DNA of 64,000 nt from Cryobacterium aureum (lineage in GTDB: Bacteria; Actinomycetota; Actinomycetes; Actinomycetales; Microbacteriaceae): the NCBI RefSeq assembly GCF_002954245.1, contig NZ_PPTG01000048.1, forward strand, positions 186,001 to 250,000, written 5' to 3'. Below, in pieces: positions 32,291-41,017 of this stretch. Position numbers and translations under genes: made by a program. Position 1 is the stretch's first letter. Each line of letters begins with the position of its first letter. The notes under the pieces were generated by a model, which ran no database searches, was not told the origin of the DNA, and worked only from the letters and a program-made list of their open reading frames with translations.

Positions 32291-35140
32291 CTAAGCGAGC
32301 TGGTGACGCCTGCTGCGGAGCAGCCGGCCGGCCTCACGCACCGCGAGGTAGATGAGTGCGGCGAGCAGCACGAAGGCCCAGTCCAGGAAACCGAGTGGCC
32401 CGGTTGCAAACAGCACGGAGACGAACGGCACGTAGACGATCACGAGCATCACGACGAGGCCGAAGGTGCAGGCGAGCCAGAAGGTGGGGTTCGAGAACTG
32501 GTAGCGGCTGAACGCACCGAGCTCGCTGCGGCGCTGAACGATATTGACGAGCTGGCAGACCAGAATCGTGACGTAGGTCATCGTCGTGGCCTGGGCGACG
32601 ATCGCAGGGGCGACGGGGCCGTCGAACGGGTTGACGCCGGCGCGTCCGTAAAACAGCAGGTAGTTGGCAATCGCCAACAGGCCGATGAGCGACCCGGCGT
32701 AGACGACATCCAGGATGCTGCGGCGGTTGACGATGTGCGCTGACGGGTCGCGCGGCCCGCGTGTCATTATGCGGCCAGACTCGGGGTCTTTGCCGAGCGC
32801 GGCGATAGGCAACAACTCGCCGAGCAGGTCGATCGCGAGAATTTGCAGCACGTTGAGGGCGAGGGGCACTCCCGCGATCGTGGCGAGCAGGAGACTGACA
32901 ATGTTGACCACGAGCTCTGCAGTGTTCGACGTGAGACAGGCGAGCACACCCTTGGCAATGTTCGCGTAGATCACCCGGCCCTTCTCAATGGCCCCGACCA
33001 GGGTTGAGAAGCTGTCGTCGAGCAGTACGACCTCGGCGGCTTCCTTGGCGACATCCGTGCCCGATGCGCCCATCGCGACGCCGATGCTGGCGTGACGCAG
33101 CGCCGGGGCATCGTTGATGCCGTCGCCGGTGACCGCGACGACGTGGCCGGATTTCTTGACCAGGTCGACGATGCGGGTCTTGTCTTCGGGGTCGACCCGA
33201 CTGAATACGGTGTAGCCCTTGAGCGCGTGCGCGAGCACCTGGTCGTCGGGCATCGAGCGCAGTTCGTCGGCCGTGACAACCGTCAGCTGGTCCGTGCTGT
33301 CGAGTCCGGCCTGCCGGGCGATCGCCTCGGCGGTGCGCGAGAAGTCTCCGGTGATGATGTTCACCCGAATTTGCGCGTCCAGCGCGGTGCGCATGGCGCC
33401 GGGCACTGACTCCCGAATCGGGTCGACCATCGACACCAGACCGAGCAGCACGAGACCTCGCTCGACGGTCTGTGGGTCGACGGCGTCGGCATCCGCTTGG
33501 GTGACTGTGCGGGTGGCGAACGCGAGGTTGCGCAGGCAGCGATCGGACTTTTCGGCGTGCCGGTCGAGAAAAATCTCGCGGTCGGCGTCGGTGATTGCAC
33601 GCACGGTGCCGCCGTCATCGATATGGGTGCAGCATTGCACGACGCTCTCTGGCGCGCCCTTCACGTGCGCCACGAGCGTGCCCTCGGGACTCTCGCGAAT
33701 GGAGGTCATCAGTTTGCGAGCGGAGTCGAACGGAAACTCGCGCACTTCGCGCTCGGTCGTAGCGAGGTCGATTCCAGACTTCGCGGCCGCCGTGACGAGA
33801 GCGCCCTCGGTGGGGTCGCCGAGAATATGCCACCCGGCATGGCTATCGTCGGGGGCGAGCAGACGGGCGTTGCTCGCGAGAAATCCGGTGCGCAGAAACA
33901 GACGCGCCCGATCAGCGGATGCCGAAGCATCCGTTGGGATCGGCGCAATACCGCCCGCAAACTCGACCGGCTCGATGCTGCCCTCCGGCGCGTAGCCGAT
34001 GCCGTGCACGACATAGTCGCGGCCGGCCACGACCAGTTCGGTCACCGTCATCTCGTTCTTGGTGAGGGTTCCGGTCTTGTCGGTGCAGATCACCTCCGTC
34101 GCGCCGAGGGTCTCGACCGCGCTGAGCCGCTTGACCAGGGCTTGGCGCTGCGCGAGCGCCCCGGCCGCCTGCGCCAGTGCCGTGTTCACCTCGGCCGGCA
34201 ATCCCTGCGGAATCACCGCGCTCGCAAACCCCACCGCGAACAGCAGGGCCTCATGGAACGGCAGGTTCGCCTGCACCGCAACAACGAGCAGCACGAGGGC
34301 GAGGGCCACCGCAACGTAGGTGATGTTGCGTGCGAGATAGCCCATCTCCCGTTGCAGCGGACTTACCGTGCGCGGCGCCGACTGGGTGAGTCGGGCAATG
34401 CGCCCGAGCTCGGTGCGGGCGCCGGTGGCGATGACGACGCCGATCGCCTCGCCGGTCGCCACCGTCGTTCCCGCGTGGGCGGTGTTGTGCTGCTCCGCCA
34501 CCGCGACGTCGGTCATGATGGCGTGGGTGTACTTGCGCGTGGGATCGCTTTCGCCAGTGAGGGCGAATTCGTTGGTCGAGAACGCGGTCGCCTCGATCAA
34601 GCGGATGTCCGCCGGCACCGCCGCTCCCTCCTCCAGCCGCACGACGTCGCCCACGACTAGCGCGGCGGAGTCCACCTGGCTGAACACGTTGTCCCGCAGT
34701 ACCTGGGTGAGCGATTGCGCGAGGTGTTGCAAGGCATCCATTGTCTTGCCGGCGCGGTATTCCTGCACGAAGCCGATCGAGGTGTTCAGCAGCACCAGCA
34801 GCACGAGCACGGCCGAGGTCAGCGTGTCACCGAGGTAACCGGTGATCGCCGCGCAGACGAGCAGCAGCACGATCATCCAGTCCTCGAACTGGCGCAGGTA
34901 ACGCAGCGGCATCGACTCCTGCTGAACCTGCACGATCACGTTATCGCCGTAGCGAGCCCGGTGACCCGGCACCTCGACGCTCGTGAGGCCGCTGCGGCGC
35001 GCGCCGAAGCGCTCAAGCACCTCCGGCTCGGTGCACCGGTAGGCGTCACCGGCCTCGATGGCGGCTACGACGGGGTCGGTCTCCGAGGACGCCATGGTGG
35101 TCGTGTCGTTCTTGCCCTGTGCTCTGGTGCGGTCGTGCAT
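32291..35140 (-). CDS. P-type cation-transporting ATPase (P2-like)
   Basis: A 949-residue ion pump with the full P-type layout. The A domain has FALTGESDP; the phosphorylation site DKTGTLTKNE has its Asp near residue 354; the hinge region has VAVTGDGINDAPALRHA. About 10 membrane spans are seen. The helix before the P domain reads PQGLPAEVNTALA near residue 310, where calcium pumps have PEGLP, so the ion specificity is uncertain. Four to six helices follow the P domain, as in P2 pumps. CGGGAG precedes the ATG. A second ATG at codon 16 is an alternative start. Confidence 0.9.
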   Translation of the reverse strand: MHDRTRAQGKNDTTTMASSETDPVVAAIEAGDAYRCTEPEVLERFGARRSGLTSVEVPGHRARYGDNVIVQVQQESMPLRYLRQFEDWMIVLLLVCAAITGYLGDTLTSAVLVLLVLLNTSIGFVQEYRAGKTMDALQHLAQSLTQVLRDNVFSQVDSAALVVGDVVRLEEGAAVPADIRLIEATAFSTNEFALTGESDPTRKYTHAIMTDVAVAEQHNTAHAGTTVATGEAIGVVIATGARTELGRIARLTQSAPRTVSPLQREMGYLARNITYVAVALALVLLVVAVQANLPFHEALLFAVGFASAVIPQGLPAEVNTALAQAAGALAQRQALVKRLSAVETLGATEVICTDKTGTLTKNEMTVTELVVAGRDYVVHGIGYAPEGSIEPVEFAGGIAPIPTDASASADRARLFLRTGFLASNARLLAPDDSHAGWHILGDPTEGALVTAAAKSGIDLATTEREVREFPFDSARKLMTSIRESPEGTLVAHVKGAPESVVQCCTHIDDGGTVRAITDADREIFLDRHAEKSDRCLRNLAFATRTVTQADADAVDPQTVERGLVLLGLVSMVDPIRESVPGAMRTALDAQIRVNIITGDFSRTAEAIARQAGLDSTDQLTVVTADELRSMPDDQVLAHALKGYTVFSRVDPEDKTRIVDLVKKSGHVVAVTGDGINDAPALRHASIGVAMGASGTDVAKEAAEVVLLDDSFSTLVGAIEKGRVIYANIAKGVLACLTSNTAELVVNIVSLLLATIAGVPLALNVLQILAIDLLGELLPIAALGKDPESGRIMTRGPRDPSAHIVNRRSILDVVYAGSLIGLLAIANYLLFYGRAGVNPFDGPVAPAIVAQATTMTYVTILVCQLVNIVQRRSELGAFSRYQFSNPTFWLACTFGLVVMLVIVYVPFVSVLFATGPLGFLDWAFVLLAALIYLAVREAGRLLRSRRHQLA

Positions 35141-35257
35141 GCGGGCTCCCGGGATAAGCAGTCCGGGGAGAGAGGCGTCCCATCGTGCGTCTGTAACGAG
35201 AGCTTATCGAGCGCTGGTTTCGACGCGTGCCGCGGGGGATGACGTCCAGTAGGCGGG

Positions 35258-35719
35258 CTACTCCTCGAAGCTGTTCACCATCGCGAAAGCGGCGCGTTCC
35301 AGATAATCCCAGAGGATGCCCTGCTGCAACGGCGGCAGGTTAGCCGCGTCGACGGCGACTTTCATATGTCCCAGCCACCGGTCGCGGGCATCCGGATTGA
35401 CCTTGAACGGAATGTGCCGCTGCCGCAGGCGGGGGTGGCCGCGCTGCTCGCTGTAGGTACCCGGACCGCCCCAGAACTGCTCGAGGAACATGACCAGGCG
35501 GTGTTCGGCCGGGCCTAGATCTTCTTCGGGATACATGGGCTTCAGCACCGGGTCGGTGGCCACTCCTACGTAGAAGTCGTGCACGAGCTTTTCAAAGAAG
35601 GGGGTTCCGCCGACCTCGTCGAAGAACGTCGGTACCGCGGCAGCACCGTTCTCACCCTCGCGCAGGTACACGTCGGCGAGTGCTGCAGGCTGATCGGTGG
35701 GGTGTCGTTCAGTGGTCAC
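35258..35719 (-). CDS. glbO: Group II truncated haemoglobin (trHbO)
   Basis: A 153-residue 2/2 globin with a ~28-residue N-terminal extension relative to mycobacterial GlbO. PMYPEEDLGPAEHRLVMFLE contains the distal Tyr (about Y63). FWGGPGTYSEQRGHPRLRQR, followed by the proximal His near 102, and the Trp in DRWLGHM match group II. Such globins bind oxygen tightly and react with NO and peroxide. The GTG start is assumed; TAGAAA ends 10 nt upstream. It precedes the P-type ATPase gene with no obvious functional tie. Confidence 0.93.
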   Translation of the reverse strand: MTTERHPTDQPAALADVYLREGENGAAAVPTFFDEVGGTPFFEKLVHDFYVGVATDPVLKPMYPEEDLGPAEHRLVMFLEQFWGGPGTYSEQRGHPRLRQRHIPFKVNPDARDRWLGHMKVAVDAANLPPLQQGILWDYLERAAFAMVNSFEE

Positions 35720-35766
35720 GTGGTGCGGCTTTCTACTGTGTGCTTATGGCTGGTGGTTAGTTCAGG

Positions 35767-36897
35767 CTAGTCAATGCCGTCACCGCGAACTTCCGGGTCT
35801 GGCGCCTTCATCGGAGCCGGAACGTCCTTGGGCTTGGCCTTGCGTGGCCCGCGGGGCTTCCGAACCGGGACCGGGCCGGTGCGCACGCCGGCGACGACAT
35901 CGGGTACGGCCGCAGCGGCCTGTTCGGCTGCGTCGAGGGCGCCCTCGATTGGTTCAATGGCCGAGCCGTCAATGGTGCCGTCGCCGGTGGTCATCACCAC
36001 GCTGTTGAGCGGGGTGAGCGGCACGCCCATGCCGTCAAGGGCCTTCTTCATGTGCAGGCGCAGATCGCGGGCGAAGTCCCACTTGGCCGAGACCCGGGTC
36101 TTGACGACGAGACGGGTGACGAGCGCTTCGGCGGTGATCGACTCAAGGCCCCAGATCTCGGGCTTCTCCAGGATAAACGCGCGCCACTTGCGACTCGAGG
36201 CCAGGGCGGTGGCCACGCGCAGCAGCTCGTCCTGTACGGCCTCCACGTCGGAGCTGTAGGGGATGGCGAGGTCGATGATGACGCGGGCCCAGCCCTGTGA
36301 CATGTTGCCAACCCGCAGAATCTCGCCGTTGCGCACAAACCAGAGGGTGCCGTCGACATCGCGCACCTGCGTGATGCGAATTCCCACGGTTTCTACGACA
36401 CCGGATGCGAATCCAACGTCGACGATGTCGCCAACGCCGATCTGGTCTTCGACCACCATGAACAGGCCGTTGAGAATGTCCTTGACGATGTTCTGCGCGC
36501 CGAAACCGAGACCGGCACCGAGCGCGGCGGTCAGCAAAGCAAAGGAACCGAGAATGTCCTTATTCAGTGTCGTGACGATGAGCAGCAGCGCGGTGATCAG
36601 AATGAACACGTTCACGATGTTCGCCAGCACAGCGCCGAGCGTGCGGGAGCGCTGCACGACGCGAACAGCCGCCATCGGCGACACATTCAGCGCCTGCGTG
36701 TCATCGACCTTCTGCGTTCGCTTGACGCCCGAGACGATCTGCTGCACCACCCGCCGAATGACGAATTGCAACACCCAGCGCACGGCGAAAGCGACAACAA
36801 TGATCATCGCGACGGCAAAGGCCTTCTCGAGGTAGACGGTCCAGGTAATGTCAGCAAAGTAGGCGCCGAGGTCGGCCCAGAAAGTATCCCAATTCAT
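35767..36897 (-). CDS. MscS-family mechanosensitive channel
   Basis: A 376-residue membrane protein with three N-terminal spans and a cytoplasmic beta domain. The pore-lining helix region reads ALLTAALGAGLGFGAQNIVK near residues 122-141, with the Gly/Ala pattern and the GFGAQ turn of MscS. DQIGVGDIVDVG and TLWFVRNGEILRVGNMSQGW are the conserved beta-domain blocks. A Pro/Lys/Arg-rich tail of ~60 residues follows. It opens on membrane tension to release solutes during osmotic downshock. TAGACT ends 9 nt before the ATG. Confidence 0.92.
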   Translation of the reverse strand: MNWDTFWADLGAYFADITWTVYLEKAFAVAMIIVVAFAVRWVLQFVIRRVVQQIVSGVKRTQKVDDTQALNVSPMAAVRVVQRSRTLGAVLANIVNVFILITALLLIVTTLNKDILGSFALLTAALGAGLGFGAQNIVKDILNGLFMVVEDQIGVGDIVDVGFASGVVETVGIRITQVRDVDGTLWFVRNGEILRVGNMSQGWARVIIDLAIPYSSDVEAVQDELLRVATALASSRKWRAFILEKPEIWGLESITAEALVTRLVVKTRVSAKWDFARDLRLHMKKALDGMGVPLTPLNSVVMTTGDGTIDGSAIEPIEGALDAAEQAAAAVPDVVAGVRTGPVPVRKPRGPRKAKPKDVPAPMKAPDPEVRGDGID

Positions 36898-37068
36898 ATC
36901 GAACCCAGTCTATCGAGGGGCCTCGGCGGCACCCGGGAACCGGCCACGGTCGCCCGCAATCCGGCCCGGCTGTCGGTGGACTCACCGGGGCTCAGGCAGG
37001 CAGGCAGCGGCATCCCGGCGGTTTGCGTGGAGTTTGCTGTGAACGTGCGGACCAACGGGCCGCACGCG

Positions 37069-37102
37069 AAAACCCCGCGACCAGAGCTGGGCGCGGGGTT
37101 TT
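37069..37102. terminator. Terminator downstream of pepN
   Basis: AAAACCCCGCG (37069-37079) and CGCGGGGTTTT (37092-37102) are perfect complements around a 12-nt loop. On the minus strand the stem ends in a T-run, so it terminates pepN and can work in both directions. Confidence 0.85.
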
Positions 37103-37121
37103 CGGTTATCGAGATCGTTAA

Positions 37122-39665
37122 CTACTCTGCGTCGCGCGCCTGCACCTTCAGCGAACGCTCGACCCCGGCCAGGTTCTCGACTACGAGGCGGCGCAGAGCG
37201 GCCGGCTCGGGGTTGGCGTCGAGCCAGGCCTGCGTCGCGTCGGCGAGGGCCTGGTTGTTCAGCGGCGCAGGATAGAGGCCGATCACGAGCTTCTCGCCGA
37301 TCGAGAAGCTGCGCGCCGCCCACACCGACTGCAGCATCTCGAAATAGGTTGAGACGAACGGCTCGAGCAAGGCTGAGTCGTTCACTCGCAGGAACCCGGC
37401 GGCGGTTGTGCGCACAATGGTCGTCGCTGCCGTGTCCACGTCGATGAGCGAAGACCAGGCAGCAAGCTTGCCCTCCGCGGTCGGCAGGGCAGCCCTGGCC
37501 AGGGCGGCCGACTGCGCTCCGGTTGCCGTGTTGTCGGCTTCGAGCGCCGCGTCGATCTCGGCTGCTATGGCGCGGCCACCGGCCACAAGGGCGGTGAGCA
37601 GCTCCCAAGCCAGGTCGGTGTCGACCTCGAGGCCGTCCAGCACGGTGCTGCCCGAGCGAAGGGCGGCCACATTGTCGAGCTGCACGGCGGTGGCCGCGAC
37701 GGAGGCGAAGAACTTCACGAACTGGAACTGGGCGTCGCTGCCGGCGGCCGCCCCCTGGGCGAGCGACCACAGCGTGTCGGCGACCACGGTCGTGACCGCG
37801 GCGCGGTGTGGCTCGGCCACGTAGTAGTTCGCGGTGAGCACGACCTGGCCGAGTACGGTGCGCAGCGTGGTCGACTCGGTTTCGGTGGCCACGTTGTTCA
37901 GCACCAGGCGCACGAAGTCGCGTGCCGTGGTCTCGGCGTCGCGGGTGGCGTCCCAGACCGAACCCCAGACCAGGGCGCGGGCGAGCGGGCTCTCGATCGC
38001 GGCGAGGTGTTCGAGCGAGACGGCCTGCGACGCCGGGTCGAGCCGCACCTTGGCGTAGCTCAGGTCGTCGTCGTTGAGCAGAATCAGGTCGGCGCGTTCG
38101 CGGCCGACGAGAGCGGGAACATCCGTTGTCGAACCGTCGACGTCGAGCTCGACCCGATGCGTGCGCACGAGCTTCTGCGAGTCGTTGAAGGTGTAGAAAC
38201 CGATCGCGAGGCGGTGCGGACGAATCGTGGGGTAGTCGCCTGTGGCGGTCTGCAATACAGAGAAGGCGGTGATGACGCCCGCCTCGTCGACGGTGATCTC
38301 GGGGCGCAGGGTGTTGACGCCGGCGGTTTCGAGCCAGAGGGCCGCCCAGTCGCCGAGGTCGCGGCCGCTGGCGAGCTCAAGTTCGACCAGCAGGTCGCGC
38401 AGCTCGGTGTTGCCCCACTGGTGCTTCTGAAAGTAGGAGCCGACGCCGGTGAAGAAGGCGTCGATGCCGACCCAGGCGGCGAGCTGCTTGAGTACTGAGC
38501 CACCCTTGGCGTAGGTGATGCCGTCAAAGTTCACGAGCACGTCGTCGAGGTCGCGGATGGTGGCGACCACGGGGTGGGTTGACGGCAGCTGGTCTTGCTT
38601 GTAGGCCCAACTCTTTTCCATGACGGCGAAGGTAGTCCAGGCTTCGTGCCACTCGGTGGCCTCGGCGGTGGCGATGGTCGACGCCCACTCGGCGAAGCTC
38701 TCGTTGAGCCAGAGATCGTTCCACCAGGTCATGGTGACGAGGTCGCCGAACCACATGTGGGCCAGCTCGTGCAGAATGGTCACGACGCGGCGTTCCTTGA
38801 TGGCGTCGGTCACCTTGGAGCGAAAGATGTACGTTTCGGTGAAAGTGACGGCGCCGGCGTTCTCCATGGCGCCGGCGTTGAACTCCGGCACGAACAGCTG
38901 GTCGTACTTGTCGAAGGGGTAGGCGTAGCCGAACTTCTCCTCGTAGTAGGCGAAGCCCTGCCGGGTTTTCTCTAAAATGTAGTCGGCGTCGAGGTACTCA
39001 CTCAGGCTCTTGCGGCTGAAGACCCCCAACGGAATGGTGCGACCGTCGCTCGACGTGAGCTCACTGCGTATGACCGCGTACGGGCCGGCGATGAGCGCCG
39101 TGATGTAGCTCGAGATGGTGTGGGTCGGCTCGAACGCCCAGGTGCTGGCCCCGTTGCCAGCATCGATCGGTGTTGGCGTGGTGGAGTTGGAAACGACCTG
39201 CCACTCGCTCGGCGCAGTGACGGTGAAGGAGAATTTGGCCTTCAGGTCGGGCTGCTCGAACACTGCGAACACGCGGCGGGAGTCGGGCACCTCGAACTGG
39301 CTGTACAGGTAGACCTCGTTGTCGACCGGGTCGACGAAACGGTGCAGGCCCTCACCGGTGTTGGTGTACAGCGCGTCGGCGACGACGACGAGCTCGTTCT
39401 CGGCCTGCAGGCCGTCCAGCGCGATACGGATGCCGTCGCTCACGGCCGGGTCGAGCAGGGCACCGTTGAGGGTCACCGAGTATACCCGCGCCGTGATGGC
39501 GTCGATGAAGGTCGAGGCTCCGGGGGTGGCGCTAAAGTGCACCGTGGTTGTGCTGCCGAACGTGGTGGGACCGCTGGTGAGATCGAGCACAACGTTGTAG
39601 CTCGCGACGGTGACCAGCGCGGCGCGCTCGGTCGCTTCAATGCGGGTGAGATTTTCTCCAGGCAA
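37122..39665 (-). CDS. pepN: Aminopeptidase N (M1 zinc metalloprotease)
   Basis: An 847-residue cytosolic peptidase that removes N-terminal residues from peptides. The exopeptidase motif is in EFNAGAMENAGAVTF, and the zinc site HELAHMW with the third ligand in NESFAEW is intact. The C-terminal ERAP1-like helical domain fills the last ~350 residues. The start is taken as TTG because GGAGA lies 6 nt upstream and the next residues, PGENLTRIEATERA, are the normal N-terminus of actinobacterial PepN. An ATG further upstream lies in poorly conserved sequence. Confidence 0.93.
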   Translation of the reverse strand: MPGENLTRIEATERAALVTVASYNVVLDLTSGPTTFGSTTTVHFSATPGASTFIDAITARVYSVTLNGALLDPAVSDGIRIALDGLQAENELVVVADALYTNTGEGLHRFVDPVDNEVYLYSQFEVPDSRRVFAVFEQPDLKAKFSFTVTAPSEWQVVSNSTTPTPIDAGNGASTWAFEPTHTISSYITALIAGPYAVIRSELTSSDGRTIPLGVFSRKSLSEYLDADYILEKTRQGFAYYEEKFGYAYPFDKYDQLFVPEFNAGAMENAGAVTFTETYIFRSKVTDAIKERRVVTILHELAHMWFGDLVTMTWWNDLWLNESFAEWASTIATAEATEWHEAWTTFAVMEKSWAYKQDQLPSTHPVVATIRDLDDVLVNFDGITYAKGGSVLKQLAAWVGIDAFFTGVGSYFQKHQWGNTELRDLLVELELASGRDLGDWAALWLETAGVNTLRPEITVDEAGVITAFSVLQTATGDYPTIRPHRLAIGFYTFNDSQKLVRTHRVELDVDGSTTDVPALVGRERADLILLNDDDLSYAKVRLDPASQAVSLEHLAAIESPLARALVWGSVWDATRDAETTARDFVRLVLNNVATETESTTLRTVLGQVVLTANYYVAEPHRAAVTTVVADTLWSLAQGAAAGSDAQFQFVKFFASVAATAVQLDNVAALRSGSTVLDGLEVDTDLAWELLTALVAGGRAIAAEIDAALEADNTATGAQSAALARAALPTAEGKLAAWSSLIDVDTAATTIVRTTAAGFLRVNDSALLEPFVSTYFEMLQSVWAARSFSIGEKLVIGLYPAPLNNQALADATQAWLDANPEPAALRRLVVENLAGVERSLKVQARDAE

Positions 39666-39744
39666 CTTAGTTCTCCAGTTCGATTCACGATTGTGGAGCT
39701 TTGGCACTCGTGGCGCCATCGCACCCCGCAAGCCTAACCATGAT

Positions 39745-39750
39745 TACGAT
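39745..39750 (+). promoter_or_regulatory. -10 element before a small ORF, leaderless type
   Basis: TACGAT ends 6 nt before the ATG at 39757, the same spacing as at other leaderless genes in the window. Confidence 0.35.
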
Positions 39751-39756
39751 GTGGGC

Positions 39757-39855
39757 ATGAGAGCAAGCACCGCCCCCGGCGCGCTGGACGGCGAGCCGAT
39801 CGCGCTGACGCAGCCGCACGACCGCAGTCTGCACTGGCTCGCGCCGGCGGACTGA
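39757..39855 (+). CDS. Small ORF of unknown function upstream of the nitrite reductase locus
   Basis: A 32-residue frame containing ALDGEPIALTQPHDRSLHWL. A -10-like hexamer is correctly placed for a leaderless start. Most of its sequence recurs, degraded and frameshifted, just after nirK (44903-44962). That the recurrence covers the coding part suggests a real small peptide or a remnant of a longer duplicated gene. I do not recognise it. It ends 43 bp before the regulator gene. Confidence 0.4.
   Translation: MRASTAPGALDGEPIALTQPHDRSLHWLAPAD
39781..39841 (+). repeat. Left copy of a ~60-bp repeat flanking the nirK locus
   Basis: The first 23 bp and the last 13 bp match the copy at 44903-44962 exactly. 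The middle carries substitutions and compensating single-base indels. The copy lies within the small ORF. Confidence 0.7.
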
Positions 39856-39886
39856 TGCCACAACCGCAGGTTTAACCGCACGCTGC

Positions 39887-39892
39887 TACTCT
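39887..39892 (+). promoter_or_regulatory. -10 element of the nirK-locus regulator, leaderless type
   Basis: TACTCT ends 6 nt before the ATG at 39899. The surrounding sequence is A+T-rich, unlike its neighbours. Confidence 0.4.
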
Positions 39893-39898
39893 AAAATC

Positions 39899-40597
39899 AT
39901 GGTTCCGACCACGCAGAATGAAGCCAGACACGCTGCTCTGGCCAGTGAGCCGCGCCGCCATGCCCTGGCGCTGCTCACCGAATCCGCCGTGCCGCTGGGC
40001 GCGACCGCCATGGCCGTCGCCCTCGGACTCCACATCACGACGGCCCGGTTTCACCTTGAGCACCTCGAGGCGGCCGGGCTCATCGAGCGCCACGTCGCCC
40101 GGGCCGGGCAGCGCGGACGCCCACACGTGTTGTTCAGCGCGGTCGCGGCACCGCGTGCAGCCGAGAACGCCCAGCAGCAGCTGACCGAGGCTCTCGCCGC
40201 GGTCATCGGCGAGGATGACGACGGCGGCCGCGCCCGTGCGGTACGCGCCGGCGAGCGCTGGTCGGCGCAGTACGCGGCTGCGGCTGATGCGGTGTCGACC
40301 GACGGTCCCGCCGCCGACGGTCCCGCTGCAGACCTAGTGCCTCCGCTGTTGAGTGTGCTCACCGAGATCGGTTTCGAGCCCGAACTTCGAGCCGATGAGG
40401 CTGTGATCGCGCTGACGGCCTGCCCGTTCCGGGCCGAGGCCCGAATGAATCCCGATGTGGTCTGCTCGGTGCACCTGGGCCTGATGAAGGGCCTCGCGCG
40501 CTCCCTTGGACACGACGCCGAGGGCATCGCCTTGGAGCCCTTCGTGCGGCCGACGCTTTGCCTCGTTCACCTGCTGAAGCACTCCGAAGTGGATTGA
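39899..40597 (+). CDS. Winged-helix regulator with C-terminal Cys motif (COG2345/SufR-like)
   Basis: A 232-residue regulator. The N-terminal ArsR-like winged helix contains LASEPRRHALALLTESAVPL and LGLHITTARFHLEHLEAAGL. The C-terminal domain carries cysteines in ALTACPF, VVCSVHLG and TLCLVHLL, a spacing reminiscent of SufR-type iron-sulfur regulators; the CPF to VVC spacing is 13 residues. This suggests an Fe-S cluster that could sense NO or redox state. Its position at the head of a nitrite reductase locus supports that role, though it is inference. Confidence 0.8.
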   Translation: MVPTTQNEARHAALASEPRRHALALLTESAVPLGATAMAVALGLHITTARFHLEHLEAAGLIERHVARAGQRGRPHVLFSAVAAPRAAENAQQQLTEALAAVIGEDDDGGRARAVRAGERWSAQYAAAADAVSTDGPAADGPAADLVPPLLSVLTEIGFEPELRADEAVIALTACPFRAEARMNPDVVCSVHLGLMKGLARSLGHDAEGIALEPFVRPTLCLVHLLKHSEVD

Positions 40598-40598
40598 A

Positions 40599-40612
40599 AG
40601 GAATAAAATCCT
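40599..40612 (+). promoter_or_regulatory. Candidate operator and promoter of the DUF2249 gene
   Basis: AGGA-ATAAAA-TCCT (40599-40612) is a small palindrome in an A+T-rich patch, next to TAAACT (40614-40619), a possible -10. It is a candidate site for the regulator encoded just upstream. Confidence 0.35.
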
Positions 40613-40657
40613 CTAAACTAGCTCCAGGGTCACTCGACCCGGCGAAGGAGAAATTCT

Positions 40658-40984
40658 ATGACTGCCGAAACGATCAACCTGTCTGTCAACCGGCCCGGTG
40701 CCGTGCCCGTCGACGCTCCCGCCGCGCACGCGTGCGCCTGCGGTCACGAGGACACCGAGACCATCGTTCTCGACACTCGCCCTATTCCGCACGCCATTCG
40801 CCACGCCACGATCTTCGGCGCCCTCGGCGTTATCCAGCCCGGCTTCGCCCTCGACCTGGTGGCCTCGCACAACCCGTTGCCGCTGCTCGGACAGCTCGAA
40901 GCCGCCCGCCCCGGCGACTTCGCCGTTTCCTATCTCGAAAGCGGACCCGAAACCTGGACCGTGCGACTCACCCGCGCCAACTAA
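40658..40984 (+). CDS. DUF2249 domain protein
   Basis: A 108-residue protein. LDTRPIPHAIRHATIFGALG, LDLVASHNPLPLLGQLEAA and the end block FAVSYLESGPETWTVRL define DUF2249. A Cys/His cluster (HACACGH) precedes the domain and could bind metal. DUF2249 proteins are often found with hemerythrins and denitrification genes, and a role in NO or metal handling is suspected but unproven. GAAGGAG lies 7 nt before the ATG. It lies between the regulator and the membrane protein, probably in the same unit as nirK. Confidence 0.85.
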   Translation: MTAETINLSVNRPGAVPVDAPAAHACACGHEDTETIVLDTRPIPHAIRHATIFGALGVIQPGFALDLVASHNPLPLLGQLEAARPGDFAVSYLESGPETWTVRLTRAN

Positions 40985-41017
40985 CCCAACGCCAGTCTGA
41001 CCTGATCCACACCGCCG

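Noticed and set aside
33497-34660. Long plus-strand frames opposite the P-type ATPase
   Set aside because: They are antisense shadows caused by G/C-ending codons; the ATPase has all family motifs on the minus strand.
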